Shown: positions 26,718 to 35,712 of the stretch, piece by piece | Position numbering within the stretch: position 1 is the stretch's first letter | Layout of the letters: each line of letters opens with the position of its first letter | DNA from: Nocardioides ganghwensis | GTDB lineage: Bacteria > Actinomycetota > Actinomycetes > Propionibacteriales > Nocardioidaceae | Direction of reading: 5' to 3' | DNA length: 64,000 nt | Assembly (NCBI RefSeq): GCF_014779655.1 | Contig: NZ_JACXYX010000001.1 | Span: 1 to 64,000, forward strand | Program-made: the position numbers and the translations under genes | Notes under the pieces: model-generated | What the model was told of the DNA's origin: nothing | Seen by the model: only the letters and a program-made list of their open reading frames with translations | The model's database searches: none

Positions 26718-27596
26718 TCAGGCCGCTGCGGCGCCCGCATTGAGCCGTACGCCGGTCGACTGGCCGCGGGTGGACAGCCTGCGCTCGACGTACTCGGCGA
26801 GCTTCGACAGCGCATAGTTGATGACGATGAAGATCAGGCCGACCACGAAGAGCACCTGGATGGGGTTGTCGAGGTTGAGCGAGATCAGATTGCCGCGACG
26901 GAGCAGCTCGGTGTAGAGCCCCAGCACGGCCACCAGCGAGGTGTCCTTGAGGATCACGACCAGCTGGCTGATCAGCGCCGGGAGCATGGTCCGGAAGGCC
27001 TGCGGCAGCTCGACGTTCTTCATCGACTTCCACCGGGTCATGCCGACGGCCAGCGCGGCCTCGCTCTGGCCGCGGGGGAGCGAGTTGACCCCGGCGCGCA
27101 CGATCTCGGCGATGATCACCGAGTTGTAGAGCGTCAGGCCGATCACGAGGAACCAGAGGCCGTCGCTGCCGGGCAGGAACGAGATGTCGATCCCCGTCGA
27201 CCGGACCAGGATGTAGACGTAGAAGATCGAGATGATCACGGGCAGTCCCCGGAAGAGCTCGATCACGGCGACGACAGGGATGCGGCCGGCCCTGCCCAGC
27301 ATCATCCGGGCCACTCCGAGGAGGGTCCCGATGACGAGGGAGAGGGAGATCGCCAGCACGGCCGCCGTGAGGGTCGCCTGCAGTCCCTTGGCCAGCAGGC
27401 GCCAGACGAGCACGAAGTTGTCGTCGCTGGGGTTGATCAGCGGTGACCAGAGCTCGGAGTCGAACTGACCACGGTCGGCCAGTCGCCACACGGCCAGGCC
27501 GGTGAGCCCGAGGAGGATGACGGCGGCGACGACCGTGCCGATGGCGGCGCGGCGGCGCGCCTTGGGCCCGGGCTCGTCGTAGAGGACGTTGCTCAT
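26718..27596 (-). CDS. gluD: Glutamate/polar amino acid ABC transporter permease
   Basis: This 292-residue HisM/GluD-type permease has an N-terminal helix (about residues 18-36), LLAKGLQATLTAAVLAISLSLVIGTLLGVARM, and IELFRGLPVIISIFYVYIL. The EAA loop is RAGVNSLPRGQSEAALAVGMTRWKSMKNVELPQAFRTMLPALISQLVVILKDTSLV. It forms the channel with GluC for import of glutamate or related acidic amino acids. It is the last gene of gluABCD and overlaps gluC by 4 nt (ATGA). The same gluABCD-miaB neighbourhood is known in corynebacteria. Confidence 0.88.
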   Translation of the reverse strand: MSNVLYDEPGPKARRRAAIGTVVAAVILLGLTGLAVWRLADRGQFDSELWSPLINPSDDNFVLVWRLLAKGLQATLTAAVLAISLSLVIGTLLGVARMMLGRAGRIPVVAVIELFRGLPVIISIFYVYILVRSTGIDISFLPGSDGLWFLVIGLTLYNSVIIAEIVRAGVNSLPRGQSEAALAVGMTRWKSMKNVELPQAFRTMLPALISQLVVILKDTSLVAVLGLYTELLRRGNLISLNLDNPIQVLFVVGLIFIVINYALSKLAEYVERRLSTRGQSTGVRLNAGAAAA

Positions 27597-28243
27597 CGCG
27601 CGATCGCCACCTTTCGCTCGGTGTAGGCAAGGAAGGCCGCGGCCGGGAGGGTGATGCACAGATATCCGACGGCCACCCCGGTGATGACCGGCAGGCCGTC
27701 GTAGCCCTGCGCACTCGTGAGGTTCTTGTAGACCGACCAGAGGTCGCCGCCGACGCCGAACGCGCCCACGACTGCGGAGTTCTTGAACATCGCAATGATG
27801 ACGCTGCCCAGCGGCGGGACGATGCTGCGGAACGCCTGGGGCATGACGACCTGGGTGAGCGACTGGCTGAAGGTCAGGCCGATCGAGCGGGCGGCCTCGG
27901 CCTGACCGGCCGAGACGGAGTTGATGCCCGAGCGGATCGCCTCGCAGACGAACGCGCTCGTGTAGATCACCAGCGCCGAGACACCGAAGACGTAGTAGGA
28001 CTGGTTGATGCCGATCTCCGGCAGGCCGAAGGCCATGAAGAAGAGCACCACGGTGAGCGGGCAGTTGCGGACCAGGGTGACCCACGAGGTGCCGAACCAG
28101 CGCAGCGAGGGGATCGGGGAGACCCGGCAGGCCGCGATGAACGTCCCGAGGATCAGCGATCCCACCATGCCCCACAGGCAGATCCCGAGCGACCTCAGGA
28201 ACCCGGACCAGAAGAGGTCCATGTTGTTGAAGACGGCGTCCAC
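27593..28243 (-). CDS. gluC: Glutamate/polar amino acid ABC transporter permease
   Basis: This 216-residue HisQ/GluC-type permease has FWSGFLRSLGICLWGMVGSLILGTFIAACRV, WVTLVRNCPLTVVLFFMAFGLPE, and the EAA loop RSGINSVSAGQAEAARSIGLTFSQSLTQVVMPQAFRSIVPPLGSVIIAMFKNSAVV. The GTG at 28243 was chosen because AAGGA lies 6-10 nt upstream on the minus strand; an ATG eight codons in is an alternative. It is separated from gluB by a strong hairpin and overlaps gluD. Confidence 0.88.
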   Translation of the reverse strand: MDAVFNNMDLFWSGFLRSLGICLWGMVGSLILGTFIAACRVSPIPSLRWFGTSWVTLVRNCPLTVVLFFMAFGLPEIGINQSYYVFGVSALVIYTSAFVCEAIRSGINSVSAGQAEAARSIGLTFSQSLTQVVMPQAFRSIVPPLGSVIIAMFKNSAVVGAFGVGGDLWSVYKNLTSAQGYDGLPVITGVAVGYLCITLPAAAFLAYTERKVAIAR

Positions 28244-28267
28244 GTCAGGTCCTTCTACGTCGAACGG

Positions 28268-28297
28268 GTGCCGGGGCGGAGACCTCCGCCCCGGCAC
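28268..28297 (-). terminator. gluB-gluC intercistronic hairpin
   Basis: A perfect 13-bp stem (GTGCCGGGGCGGA/TCCGCCCCGGCAC) with a GACC loop lies 12 nt after the gluB stop. Such hairpins commonly protect the binding-protein mRNA and reduce read-through into the permeases, giving excess binding protein. Confidence 0.8.
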
Positions 28298-28309
28298 ACC
28301 GTGGATGGG

Positions 28310-29191
28310 TCACGCGCAGGCGTCGGGCTCGGGCAGCTCGGGCGTCTCGGTGCCCTCGACCTGACCTGCCGTGGCCTCCCAGGCCTCGAGGTAGGCGTCC
28401 TCGTTCTCGGCGAGCGTCTCGTTGATGAACTCGCAGAACTCGACGTCACCCTTCTCGATGCCGATGCCGTAGGGCTCCTCGGTGAACTGCTCACCCACGA
28501 GCTTGAACGCACCCTCGGACTCGTCGACGAAGCCGAGGAGGATGACGTTGTCGGTGGTGACGACGTCGACCTGGCCGTTGTCGAGGGCGTCGGCGCACTT
28601 GTCGTAGACGTCGAACAACACGAGCTGGTCCTCGCTGGCGAGATACTCCTTGATGTTCTCCGACGGCGTGGACCCGGTGACCGAGCAGACCTTGGCGTCG
28701 GGGTTGTCCGCGAGGTCCTCGGGACCCTCGATGGAGTCGTTGTCCTCGGCGACCATCAGCATCTGGCCGGCCTCGTAGTAGGGACCGGCGAAGGTGATCC
28801 GCTCCTTGCGCTCGTCGTTGATCGTGTAGGTGGCGACGACGAAGTCGACCTCCCCGTCCTCGATCACCTGCTCGCGAATGTCGGAGGTGCTCTCCTTCCA
28901 CTCGATGTCCTCGGGAGCGATGCCCATGGCGCCGGCGATGATCTTCGCGACCTCCACGTCGAAGCCCTCGGGCTCGCCCTCGAGGTTCTGCAGGCCGAAG
29001 CCCGGCTGGTCGAACTTGGTGCCGACGGTGACGGTGCCGGCCTCCGCGATCTCGGCCATTGTCGTGCCGGCCTCGAAGTCGGTGTCGCTCGCCACCTCGA
29101 CCTCAGGCGTCTCGTCGTCGCCGCCGCAGGCTGCCAGCGACAGGGCCAAACCCGTGGCGGCGATGATCGCCTTGGTCCTGGTGAATCGCAT
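28310..29191 (-). CDS. gluB: Glutamate/polar amino acid ABC transporter binding lipoprotein
   Basis: This 293-residue lipoprotein has signal peptide and lipobox IIAATGLALSLAACGGDD (acylated Cys near 22). An SBP_bac_3 domain follows: VTVGTKFDQPGFGLQNLEGEPEGFDVEVAKIIAGAMG, VDFVVATYTINDERKERITFAGPYYEAGQMLMV and DALDNGQVDVVTTDNVILLG. The TINxxRxxxxxFxxPY motif is diagnostic of polar amino acid binding proteins. It delivers glutamate or a similar amino acid to GluCD. It lies between the ATPase gene and the hairpin. Confidence 0.9.
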   Translation of the reverse strand: MRFTRTKAIIAATGLALSLAACGGDDETPEVEVASDTDFEAGTTMAEIAEAGTVTVGTKFDQPGFGLQNLEGEPEGFDVEVAKIIAGAMGIAPEDIEWKESTSDIREQVIEDGEVDFVVATYTINDERKERITFAGPYYEAGQMLMVAEDNDSIEGPEDLADNPDAKVCSVTGSTPSENIKEYLASEDQLVLFDVYDKCADALDNGQVDVVTTDNVILLGFVDESEGAFKLVGEQFTEEPYGIGIEKGDVEFCEFINETLAENEDAYLEAWEATAGQVEGTETPELPEPDACA

Positions 29192-29254
29192 TGCGTCTCC
29201 TTCTGTCCTGAGCCGAAGAGGTTCCGGCCCCCGTTGGGTGGATGGATCAGTGCG

Positions 29255-30031
<777 letters not shown>

Positions 30032-30037
30032 GGCCGC

Positions 30038-30043
30038 AACCTA
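30038..30043 (-). promoter_or_regulatory. Leaderless -10 element of gluABCD
   Basis: On the minus strand this reads TAGGTT, 6 nt before the gluA ATG at 30031. Short GGCCC/GGGCC dyads lie just upstream (30050-30082). Confidence 0.4.
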
Positions 30044-30090
30044 TCGGCACGTGGCCCTGTCGGGCCATCGTCCACGGCCCGTCGGGGCCA

Positions 30091-30588
30091 TCACAAAGTG
30101 GTGACGATTCCCGCCTCGGGGTCCCAGCGGCGCAGCTCGGTGAGGGTCAGCACCGCGTCCTCGTGCCCGACGGCGTCCAGCGCGGCGGCCACGTCGGCGC
30201 GCGGCACGCGCCGCGCGAGGGTGACGTGGGGCAGCCATCCTGCGTGCTGCACCCCTGGCACGTGGGAGCGCAGCTCGAGAACCGCGCGCACGATTTCGTC
30301 GGGCACGTCGACGAGGCGTACGAGCGTGACGCGGCTGCCGCCGAGCAGTGCGACGCCCGAGGGACGTACGGCGACCGGCAGCAGCGGGGCGACGAGCTCG
30401 CGGGCGCGGTGCTCGTCCTCGGGCCCGATCGAGGGAGCGGCGAGGACCGTGACGTGCGGGCTGTTGGTGACGCCGCGGTGGTCGAGCTGGGAGGGCAGCC
30501 CGGCGTCGCGCAGGGCCTGCCACTGCCGGCGTACGAGCTCGCACCCGGCCTCGTCGGGCAGCAGCTCGAGGGCGTGCAGGCGAGGCAT
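30091..30588 (-). CDS. 2'-5' RNA ligase/2H phosphoesterase family protein
   Basis: The protein has 165 residues with the two HxT/S motifs that define 2H phosphoesterases: SPHVTVLA (His near 44) and LPHVTLARR (His near 119). Members hydrolyse cyclic phosphodiesters or ligate RNA ends (ThpR/LigT-type). The actual RNA or nucleotide substrate is unknown. A TAGGCT element 7 nt before the ATG suggests leaderless expression. It stands between gluA and the GH16 gene. Confidence 0.8.
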   Translation of the reverse strand: MPRLHALELLPDEAGCELVRRQWQALRDAGLPSQLDHRGVTNSPHVTVLAAPSIGPEDEHRARELVAPLLPVAVRPSGVALLGGSRVTLVRLVDVPDEIVRAVLELRSHVPGVQHAGWLPHVTLARRVPRADVAAALDAVGHEDAVLTLTELRRWDPEAGIVTTL

Positions 30589-30595
30589 GGCGGCG

Positions 30596-30601
30596 AGCCT
30601 A
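30596..30601 (-). promoter_or_regulatory. Leaderless -10 element of the 2H phosphoesterase gene
   Basis: On the minus strand this reads TAGGCT, 7 nt before the ATG at 30588. Confidence 0.4.
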
Positions 30602-30624
30602 GGCCGGGGGCCGGGGGGACGGCG

Positions 30625-31896
30625 TCAGGACGCCTTGCGACCGCTGGTGACGCGCGAGGTCTGGTGGGACGTGGCGTCGAAGACCCGCACCCAGTCGACC
30701 TGCGCGGTGTCGCCGAGCTCGTCCGCGGTCAGCTCGCCGAGCTCGTAGTCGGAGGTGAGGTTGGACAGCACGAGGTACTGCGGGGCCTGCGAGACGGCCT
30801 TGGCCTCGCGGTAGTACTCGCGGCCGTCGATGCGGAAGATGTACTCGCGCGGCGTCCACTCGACGGAGAACACGTGGAACTCCTCCCACCAGGACCGCTT
30901 CGCCCCCAGCGAGCGCCGCAGGGTGGGGAACATGTCGCCGAGGCTGACCTTGTTCCAGCCGGCCTCGTAGTAGTGGATGTGGGACCCGACGGTCTCGGTG
31001 CCGCGGCCGTTCTCGCCGAAGAACTCCATCACGTCGATCTCGGTGCCGCCGGCGGGGACGCCGTCGACGTACTTCGTGCCCTGCGGGAGCAGCCAGAAGC
31101 CCGAGTGCATCCCCTTCGCGCGCTGCGGCTTGATGCGGGCGGCCACGATGCCGTGGCGGAACGCGCGGGTGTGCTCGGTCGCCACCTGGCTGTTGAGCAG
31201 GTAGGGGCTGGTGCCGGAGGCGCGGGGGTGCGTGTAGGAGCACGGCAGGCCGGAGCGGGCGGGGTCGAGGGCGACGCCGAGGTGCAGCACGCCACCGTCG
31301 ACGCGGCGGGCCGAGGGGTCGACGCGGGCGCAGGTGCGCGGGGCGTACACGCTCTCGTGCTCGCGCTTCTGGTCGTTCCACACCGAGAGGTCGAGGTCGG
31401 TGCCGGAGAAGGTGTCCTCGAAGGCGGGCGTCCAGCGCGACGTGGTCACCGTACGGGTGGCCCAGGTGCGACCGCGGGAGGTGGTGGTCGCACGGTAGGT
31501 GCCGGCGCGGGGGGCGAAGGCGGCGGCGCCCCACGCGTCCTCACGGGCGGTGGCGACGACCTTCCAGCCCTGGCGGGTGCGGCGCTCGAGCGTGACGGTC
31601 TGGCCGGGCGAGGCCGGGCTGAACGTGGCCACCAGGCTGCCGGTGTCCTGCGGGCCGGCCGGTGACGTCCCGGGCTGCACGATCGGGGGGAGCGAGGTCA
31701 GCGTGGCGCGGACCGAGCCGGTGCGGGTCGTCTGCTTGCCGCCCTTCTTGCCGGCGGCGTGGACGTCGGAGGGGAGCAGCGCGAGCAACAGGACGGTAAC
31801 GAGCAGGCCGATCACCAGTGCCGTGCGCACGGACTTGGATCGATCGACCTGCTGCTCGAGCTGCACTGGGGGCTCCCCGGGGCCGGTGGGTGACAC
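30625..31896 (-). CDS. Secreted glycoside hydrolase family 16 protein
   Basis: The protein has 423 residues. A signal anchor at about 24-47 (TALVIGLLVTVLLLALLPSDVHAA) is followed by a basic linker and an Ig-like/bacterial surface domain (about 62-150). The GH16 beta-jellyroll comes last (about 155-410). The active site is GTEIDVMEFFGE near residue 290, with nucleophile and acid/base Glu in the ExDxxE motif; HVFSVEWTPREYIFRIDG follows. It hydrolyses a beta-glucan or other polysaccharide outside the cell; the exact glycan cannot be told. GTG 31866 (after GGGGAG) is an alternative, shorter start. Confidence 0.85.
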   Translation of the reverse strand: MSPTGPGEPPVQLEQQVDRSKSVRTALVIGLLVTVLLLALLPSDVHAAGKKGGKQTTRTGSVRATLTSLPPIVQPGTSPAGPQDTGSLVATFSPASPGQTVTLERRTRQGWKVVATAREDAWGAAAFAPRAGTYRATTTSRGRTWATRTVTTSRWTPAFEDTFSGTDLDLSVWNDQKREHESVYAPRTCARVDPSARRVDGGVLHLGVALDPARSGLPCSYTHPRASGTSPYLLNSQVATEHTRAFRHGIVAARIKPQRAKGMHSGFWLLPQGTKYVDGVPAGGTEIDVMEFFGENGRGTETVGSHIHYYEAGWNKVSLGDMFPTLRRSLGAKRSWWEEFHVFSVEWTPREYIFRIDGREYYREAKAVSQAPQYLVLSNLTSDYELGELTADELGDTAQVDWVRVFDATSHQTSRVTSGRKAS

Positions 31897-31981
31897 CGCG
31901 CTCCTGTGGGGGAGGAACGCTCGGTGTTACCGCACTGTGTATCTGACGTAAGGATCTTGAGCAACATTCGGCAAAGAATGT

Positions 31982-32002
31982 GGCCATTCCGGAGAAATGG
32001 CC
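31982..32002. other. Small hairpin upstream of miaB and GH16
   Basis: GGCCATT and AATGGCC pair over a 7-nt loop in the divergent 190-bp region between the GH16 gene and miaB. It could be an operator for the GH16 gene; no further evidence. Confidence 0.35.
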
Positions 32003-32072
32003 CATCCGGACTACGTGCAATGGTCTAGACGTGTGCTCCGGGCGCGATGCGGTCGAGCGCCTCGCGCCGCCG

Positions 32073-32078
32073 TACGCT
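32073..32078 (+). promoter_or_regulatory. Leaderless -10 element of miaB (TACGCT)
   Basis: TACGCT lies 9 nt before the ATG at 32088. Confidence 0.35.
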
Positions 32079-32087
32079 GGACCCGCT

Positions 32088-33641
32088 ATGAGCACTGCAC
32101 CGGTTGCCACCCCAGACGTCGCCACGGACGCCGCCCCAGAGGCCGCGCGCACCTACGAGGTCAAGACCCACGGGTGCCAGATGAACGTCCACGACTCCGA
32201 GCGGCTCAGCGGCCTGCTGGAGGACGCCGGCTACGTCCGCTTCGACGGGGACGGTGCCGACGAGCAGGCCGGCCATCCTGATGTCGTCGTCTTCAACACC
32301 TGCGCCGTGCGGGAGAACGCCGACAACAAGCTCTACGGCAACCTCGGCCACCTCGCGCCGGTGAAGGCGCAGAAGCCGGGCATGCAGATCGCCGTCGGCG
32401 GCTGCCTGGCGCAGAAGGACCGCGACACCATCACGAAGCGAGCGCCGTGGGTCGACGTCGTCTTCGGCACCCACAACATCGGCTCGCTCCCGGTGCTGCT
32501 CGAGCGGGCCCGCGTCCAGGAGGAGGCCCAGGTCGAGATCCTGGAGTCGCTCTCGGTCTTCCCCTCGACCCTGCCCACCAAGCGCGAGTCGGCGTACGCC
32601 GCGTGGGTCTCCATCTCGGTCGGGTGCAACAACACGTGCACCTTCTGCATCGTCCCGGCGCTGCGGGGCAAGGAGAAGGACCGCCGTCCCGGCGAGATCC
32701 TCGCCGAGGTCGAGGCGCTGGTCGCCGAGGGCGTCACGGAGATCACCCTGCTCGGCCAGAACGTCAACGCCTACGGCGTGGAGTTCGGCGACCGCCAGGC
32801 CTTCTCCAAGCTGCTGCGCGCCTGCGGCGGGATCGAGGGCCTCGAGCGGGTGCGCTTCACCTCGCCGCACCCGGCCGAGTTCACCGACGACGTCATCGAG
32901 GCGATGGCCGAGACGCCCAACGTGATGCCGTCGCTCCACATGCCGCTGCAGTCCGGCTCCGACAAGGTGCTGCGCGACATGCGCCGGTCCTACCGCCAGT
33001 CCAAGTACCTCGGGATCATCGAGCGCGTGCGCGCCGCGATCCCCGACGCCGCGATCACCACCGACATCATCGTCGGCTTCCCCGGCGAGACCGAGGAGGA
33101 CTTCCAGGCCACCCTCGACGTCGTGCGCGCCGCGCGCTTCTCGGCGGCCTTCACCTTCCAGTACTCCAAGCGCCCCGGCACCCCCGCCGCGGTGCTCGAG
33201 GACCAGGTGCCGGCCGACGTCGTCAAGGACCGCTACCAGCGCCTCGTCGAGGTCGTCGAGGACGTCGCCTGGTCGGAGAACAAGGCGCTCGTCGGGCGCA
33301 CCGTCGAGCTGATGGTCGCCGAGGGCGAGGGCCGCAAGGACACCGCGACCAAGCGCCTGTCGGGCCGCGCGCGCGACAACCGGCTCGTGCACTTCGCCGC
33401 CGACTTCTCCGCGGTCGACGCCGACTCCGTGCGCCCCGGTGACATGGTCACCGTCGAGATCACCTACGCCGCCCCCCACCACCTCGTGGCCGACGGCGCG
33501 ATCCGGTCCGTACGCCGCACCCGCGCCGGCGACGCCTGGGAGCGGCGTACGTCCGCCCCGCCCGCGGCCGCCTCGGTCGGGCTCGGCATGCCCGCGGTCG
33601 GCGTACCGGCTCCGCTGCCCCCGGCCCCCGCCTGCGGGTGA
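32088..33641 (+). CDS. miaB: tRNA-2-methylthio-N6-dimethylallyladenosine synthase
   Basis: This 517-residue radical-SAM methylthiotransferase has an N-terminal UPF0004 domain with cluster cysteines in [17 protein letters not shown] and VGGCLAQKD. The radical-SAM CNNTCTFC (three cysteines) lies near residue 180, and a TRAM domain is near 430-490 ([31 protein letters not shown]). It adds the 2-methylthio group to i6A37 made by MiaA, whose gene lies 2.4 kb downstream. The last 40 residues are a low-complexity tail. The ATG at 32088 follows a leaderless -10. Confidence 0.94.
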   Translation: MSTAPVATPDVATDAAPEAARTYEVKTHGCQMNVHDSERLSGLLEDAGYVRFDGDGADEQAGHPDVVVFNTCAVRENADNKLYGNLGHLAPVKAQKPGMQIAVGGCLAQKDRDTITKRAPWVDVVFGTHNIGSLPVLLERARVQEEAQVEILESLSVFPSTLPTKRESAYAAWVSISVGCNNTCTFCIVPALRGKEKDRRPGEILAEVEALVAEGVTEITLLGQNVNAYGVEFGDRQAFSKLLRACGGIEGLERVRFTSPHPAEFTDDVIEAMAETPNVMPSLHMPLQSGSDKVLRDMRRSYRQSKYLGIIERVRAAIPDAAITTDIIVGFPGETEEDFQATLDVVRAARFSAAFTFQYSKRPGTPAAVLEDQVPADVVKDRYQRLVEVVEDVAWSENKALVGRTVELMVAEGEGRKDTATKRLSGRARDNRLVHFAADFSAVDADSVRPGDMVTVEITYAAPHHLVADGAIRSVRRTRAGDAWERRTSAPPAAASVGLGMPAVGVPAPLPPAPACG

Positions 33642-33689
33642 CGCCTGGCGCTTGCGCGGGAGTCACCGGTTGACCGGCGACTCCAGGAA

Positions 33690-33736
33690 GATCATGGAAG
33701 GTCCGAGCCACCAGGTGACTCGGATCCTCCACGATC
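33690..33736. repeat. 47-bp palindromic repeat, copy A
   Basis: 23-bp arms flank a single A. The left arm starts GATCATGGAAGGTCC and the right arm ends ATCCTCCACGATC. The arms differ at four positions, all transitions compatible with G-U pairing. It lies 48 bp after miaB. Its right end extends into a further 12-bp inverted repeat (33729-33740 with 33784-33795) that brackets a DnaA-box-like TTGTCCACA at 33740-33748 and reaches the start region of the AbiEi-like gene. Confidence 0.85.
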
Positions 33737-33800
33737 GCGTTGTCCACAGATCGTCCCGAGGGGATCGTGCAACGGCGTGCACCACGCGATCGTGGATCGG

Positions 33801-34778
33801 GTGACCGATCTCGATCGCCTGCTCCTCGCGCAGGACGGTGTCGTCTCCCGGGCCCAGGCCCTGCACGCCGGCCTGCACCCCCACGACCTGCGTCGGCTGG
33901 TACGCCGTCGTGACCTCGCTCCGCTCCTTCCCGGCGTGTACGTCTCCCACACGGGCGAGCCGTCCTGGGTGCAGCGAGCATGGGGTGCGGTGCTGGCCTG
34001 CGCGAGTCCGCGCGGTGTCGCCGGCGCCTCCCTGGGCGCGGCCCTCGCCGGTGCCTCCGCGATGCGAGCCGCCGACGGCCCAGGGCGCCCCGGCGCGGAC
34101 AACGGACCGATCCAGGTGGTCGTGCCCCGCAGTCGGCGCGTGGTGGCGCCGCCGGGCATCGCGGTGACCCGCACGTTCCTGCTGCACGACCGCGTCCAGT
34201 GGAACCTCGGCCCGCCGCGGCTGCGCTACGACGAGGCCGCGCTCGACGTGGCTCTCGGGAGCGATGGCGACCTCGCGGCGGTGGGGGCGATCGCGCGCGC
34301 GGTGCAGGGCCGACACACGACTGCCGTCCGCATGCAGCGCTCGCTGGCGTCACGCAAGCGGGCGCCCCGTCGCGACTTCCTCGACGCCGTCCTGCGCGAC
34401 GTGGCCGACGGGACGTGCTCGGTCCTGGAGCACGCCTACGTCGACCGGGTGGAGCGCCCTCACGATCTCCCTCGTGCTGATCGCCAGCGACGAGCCGGGA
34501 CGGCGACCGGCATCGTCTACCGCGACGCGGTCATCGGCGAGCGCGTCATCGAGCTCGACGGCCGGCTGTGGCACGACACCGCGGAGCAGCGGGACAAGGA
34601 CTTCGAGCGGGACCTCGACGCGGCGATCGTGGGGCTGGACGCCGTACGCCTCACCTGGGGCCAGGTCGTCGGACGACCGTGCTCGACCGCGGCGAAGCTG
34701 TCGTTGCTGCTCGAACGCGACGGCTGGCCCGCTGCCACGCCCTGCGGGAGCGGCTGCGTGCTGGCCGTCGCCGCGTGA
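33801..34778 (+). CDS. AbiEi-antitoxin-like N-domain with C-terminal DUF559 (Vsr-like) domain
   Basis: The protein has 325 residues. Residues 1-55 (TDLDRLLLAQDGVVSRAQALHAGLHPHDLRRLVRRRDLAPLLPGVYVSHTGEPS) match the winged-helix N-domain of type IV AbiEi antitoxins. The C-terminus has VIELDGRLWHDTAEQRDKDFERDLDAAIVGLDAVRLTWGQV, the DUF559/Vsr-like endonuclease-fold motif. No AbiEii toxin gene is adjacent, so this is an orphan. Function is unknown; DNA binding is likely and nuclease activity possible. GTG 33777 and 33792 are alternative starts. The gene interrupts the miaB-miaA neighbourhood, lies between palindromes A and B, and its TGA stop is shared with copy B. Confidence 0.7.
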   Translation: MTDLDRLLLAQDGVVSRAQALHAGLHPHDLRRLVRRRDLAPLLPGVYVSHTGEPSWVQRAWGAVLACASPRGVAGASLGAALAGASAMRAADGPGRPGADNGPIQVVVPRSRRVVAPPGIAVTRTFLLHDRVQWNLGPPRLRYDEAALDVALGSDGDLAAVGAIARAVQGRHTTAVRMQRSLASRKRAPRRDFLDAVLRDVADGTCSVLEHAYVDRVERPHDLPRADRQRRAGTATGIVYRDAVIGERVIELDGRLWHDTAEQRDKDFERDLDAAIVGLDAVRLTWGQVVGRPCSTAAKLSLLLERDGWPAATPCGSGCVLAVAA

Positions 34779-34823
34779 TCGTGGAGGATCTGGGCCAGCA
34801 TGTGGCTCGGATCTTCCACGATC
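34777..34823. repeat. 47-bp palindromic repeat, copy B
   Basis: The arms start GATCGTGGAGGATC and end GATCTTCCACGATC around a central A, with five arm mismatches. It begins inside the TGA stop of the AbiEi-like gene. Judged by the GGAAG versus GGAGG arm asymmetry it is inverted relative to copy A. Confidence 0.85.
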
Positions 34824-34862
34824 GCCGGGAGTCGCCGGGTCCCGCGACTCCCGACGAACGTC

Positions 34863-35165
34863 TCAGGCCGGCGGCTCCGGCGACCCGTCCTCGGCCTCCT
34901 GGCCCGCGGAGGGCCCGTCGCCGGACTCGTCGGTCGTGCCGGACTCCTGGTCGTCGGCCTCGCCCTCCGGCGCCTGCGACTTGTCGTCCGGCTCGGAGAC
35001 CGCGTCGGGGAGGACGTCGTCGACGGCGGGGTTGTCATCGGGGTCGAGGTCGCGGGCCAGGCCGTTGTCGGCCGGGTCGTCGTGGATCGCGTCCACCCCG
35101 CCGGGCACCAGCTGGGGCTCCTCGGCGTAGGGCTCGGGCATCGGGCTCAGCTCGTGGTCGGTCAT
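34863..35165 (-). CDS. Small acidic, probably disordered protein
   Basis: This 100-residue protein is dominated by Asp, Glu, Pro and Gly (for example DAIHDDPADNGLARDLDPDDNPAVDDVLPDAV). It has no hydrophobic core, membrane segment or cysteine. The ATG at 35165 has GAGGGG about 6 nt upstream. I recognise no family. It lies 16 bp downstream of the NUDIX gene on the same strand and may be co-transcribed with it. Confidence 0.55.
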   Translation of the reverse strand: MTDHELSPMPEPYAEEPQLVPGGVDAIHDDPADNGLARDLDPDDNPAVDDVLPDAVSEPDDKSQAPEGEADDQESGTTDESGDGPSAGQEAEDGSPEPPA

Positions 35166-35181
35166 CGTTCCCCTCCCTGGG

Positions 35182-35691
35182 TCATGCGGGTGATCCTGCC
35201 CCGGCCGTCCGGCCCGGGCCACCCCCGCTCGGGCGGTCGTCCCAGCCGAAGGCCAGGTAGCCGACGCCGGAGGACAGGTTCGCGAGGGCGTACGCCTCGT
35301 GCGGCACCATCGGCTCCGGCAGCGCGTCGAGGCGGAACCAGCCCAGCGACGTCGCCTTCTCCGCCTCGACGATGCGCGGCTCGCCGCTCCACGACCGCGC
35401 GGTGAAGAAGAAGTCCGCGCGCTCCTCGACCGCCGGGCCGAACCGGCTTCGCTGCATGGTGAACACGAACTCCAGCGACAGGTCGGTGACGCCGAGCTCC
35501 TCGAGCGCCTCCCGGCGCGCGGCGTCGTACGCCGTCTCGCCCGGCTCGACGTGGCCGGCGGCGGCCGCGGCCCAGTGGCCCGGCATGTAGGGCACGGGCC
35601 CGCGCTGCTGGAGGAGCACCTCGGTGCCGTCGTCGCCCGCCCGGAGCAAGTAGACGTACGAGGCCGGGACGAGGGCGAAGCGGTCGGTCAC
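35182..35691 (-). CDS. NUDIX hydrolase
   Basis: This 169-residue protein has a complete NUDIX box GHVEPGETAYDAARREALEELGV near residues 50-72 (Gx5Ex7REUxEExGU). It hydrolyses a nucleoside-diphosphate-linked substrate; the exact one is unknown. The sequence LLRAGDDGTEVLLQQRGPVPYMPGHWAAAA precedes the box. The GTG at 35691 was chosen over TTG 35700 because a TAGGTT element lies 7 nt upstream. Confidence 0.85.
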   Translation of the reverse strand: MTDRFALVPASYVYLLRAGDDGTEVLLQQRGPVPYMPGHWAAAAAGHVEPGETAYDAARREALEELGVTDLSLEFVFTMQRSRFGPAVEERADFFFTARSWSGEPRIVEAEKATSLGWFRLDALPEPMVPHEAYALANLSSGVGYLAFGWDDRPSGGGPGRTAGAGSPA

Positions 35692-35698
35692 TCGACCC

Positions 35699-35704
35699 AA
35701 CCTA
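35699..35704 (-). promoter_or_regulatory. Leaderless -10 element of the NUDIX gene
   Basis: On the minus strand this reads TAGGTT, 7 nt before the GTG at 35691. Confidence 0.4.
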
Positions 35705-35712
35705 GGGCGCCG

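Noticed and set aside
33801-34778. Complete AbiE toxin-antitoxin system
   Set aside because: No nucleotidyltransferase (AbiEii) gene lies on either side, so only the antitoxin-like domain is supported.
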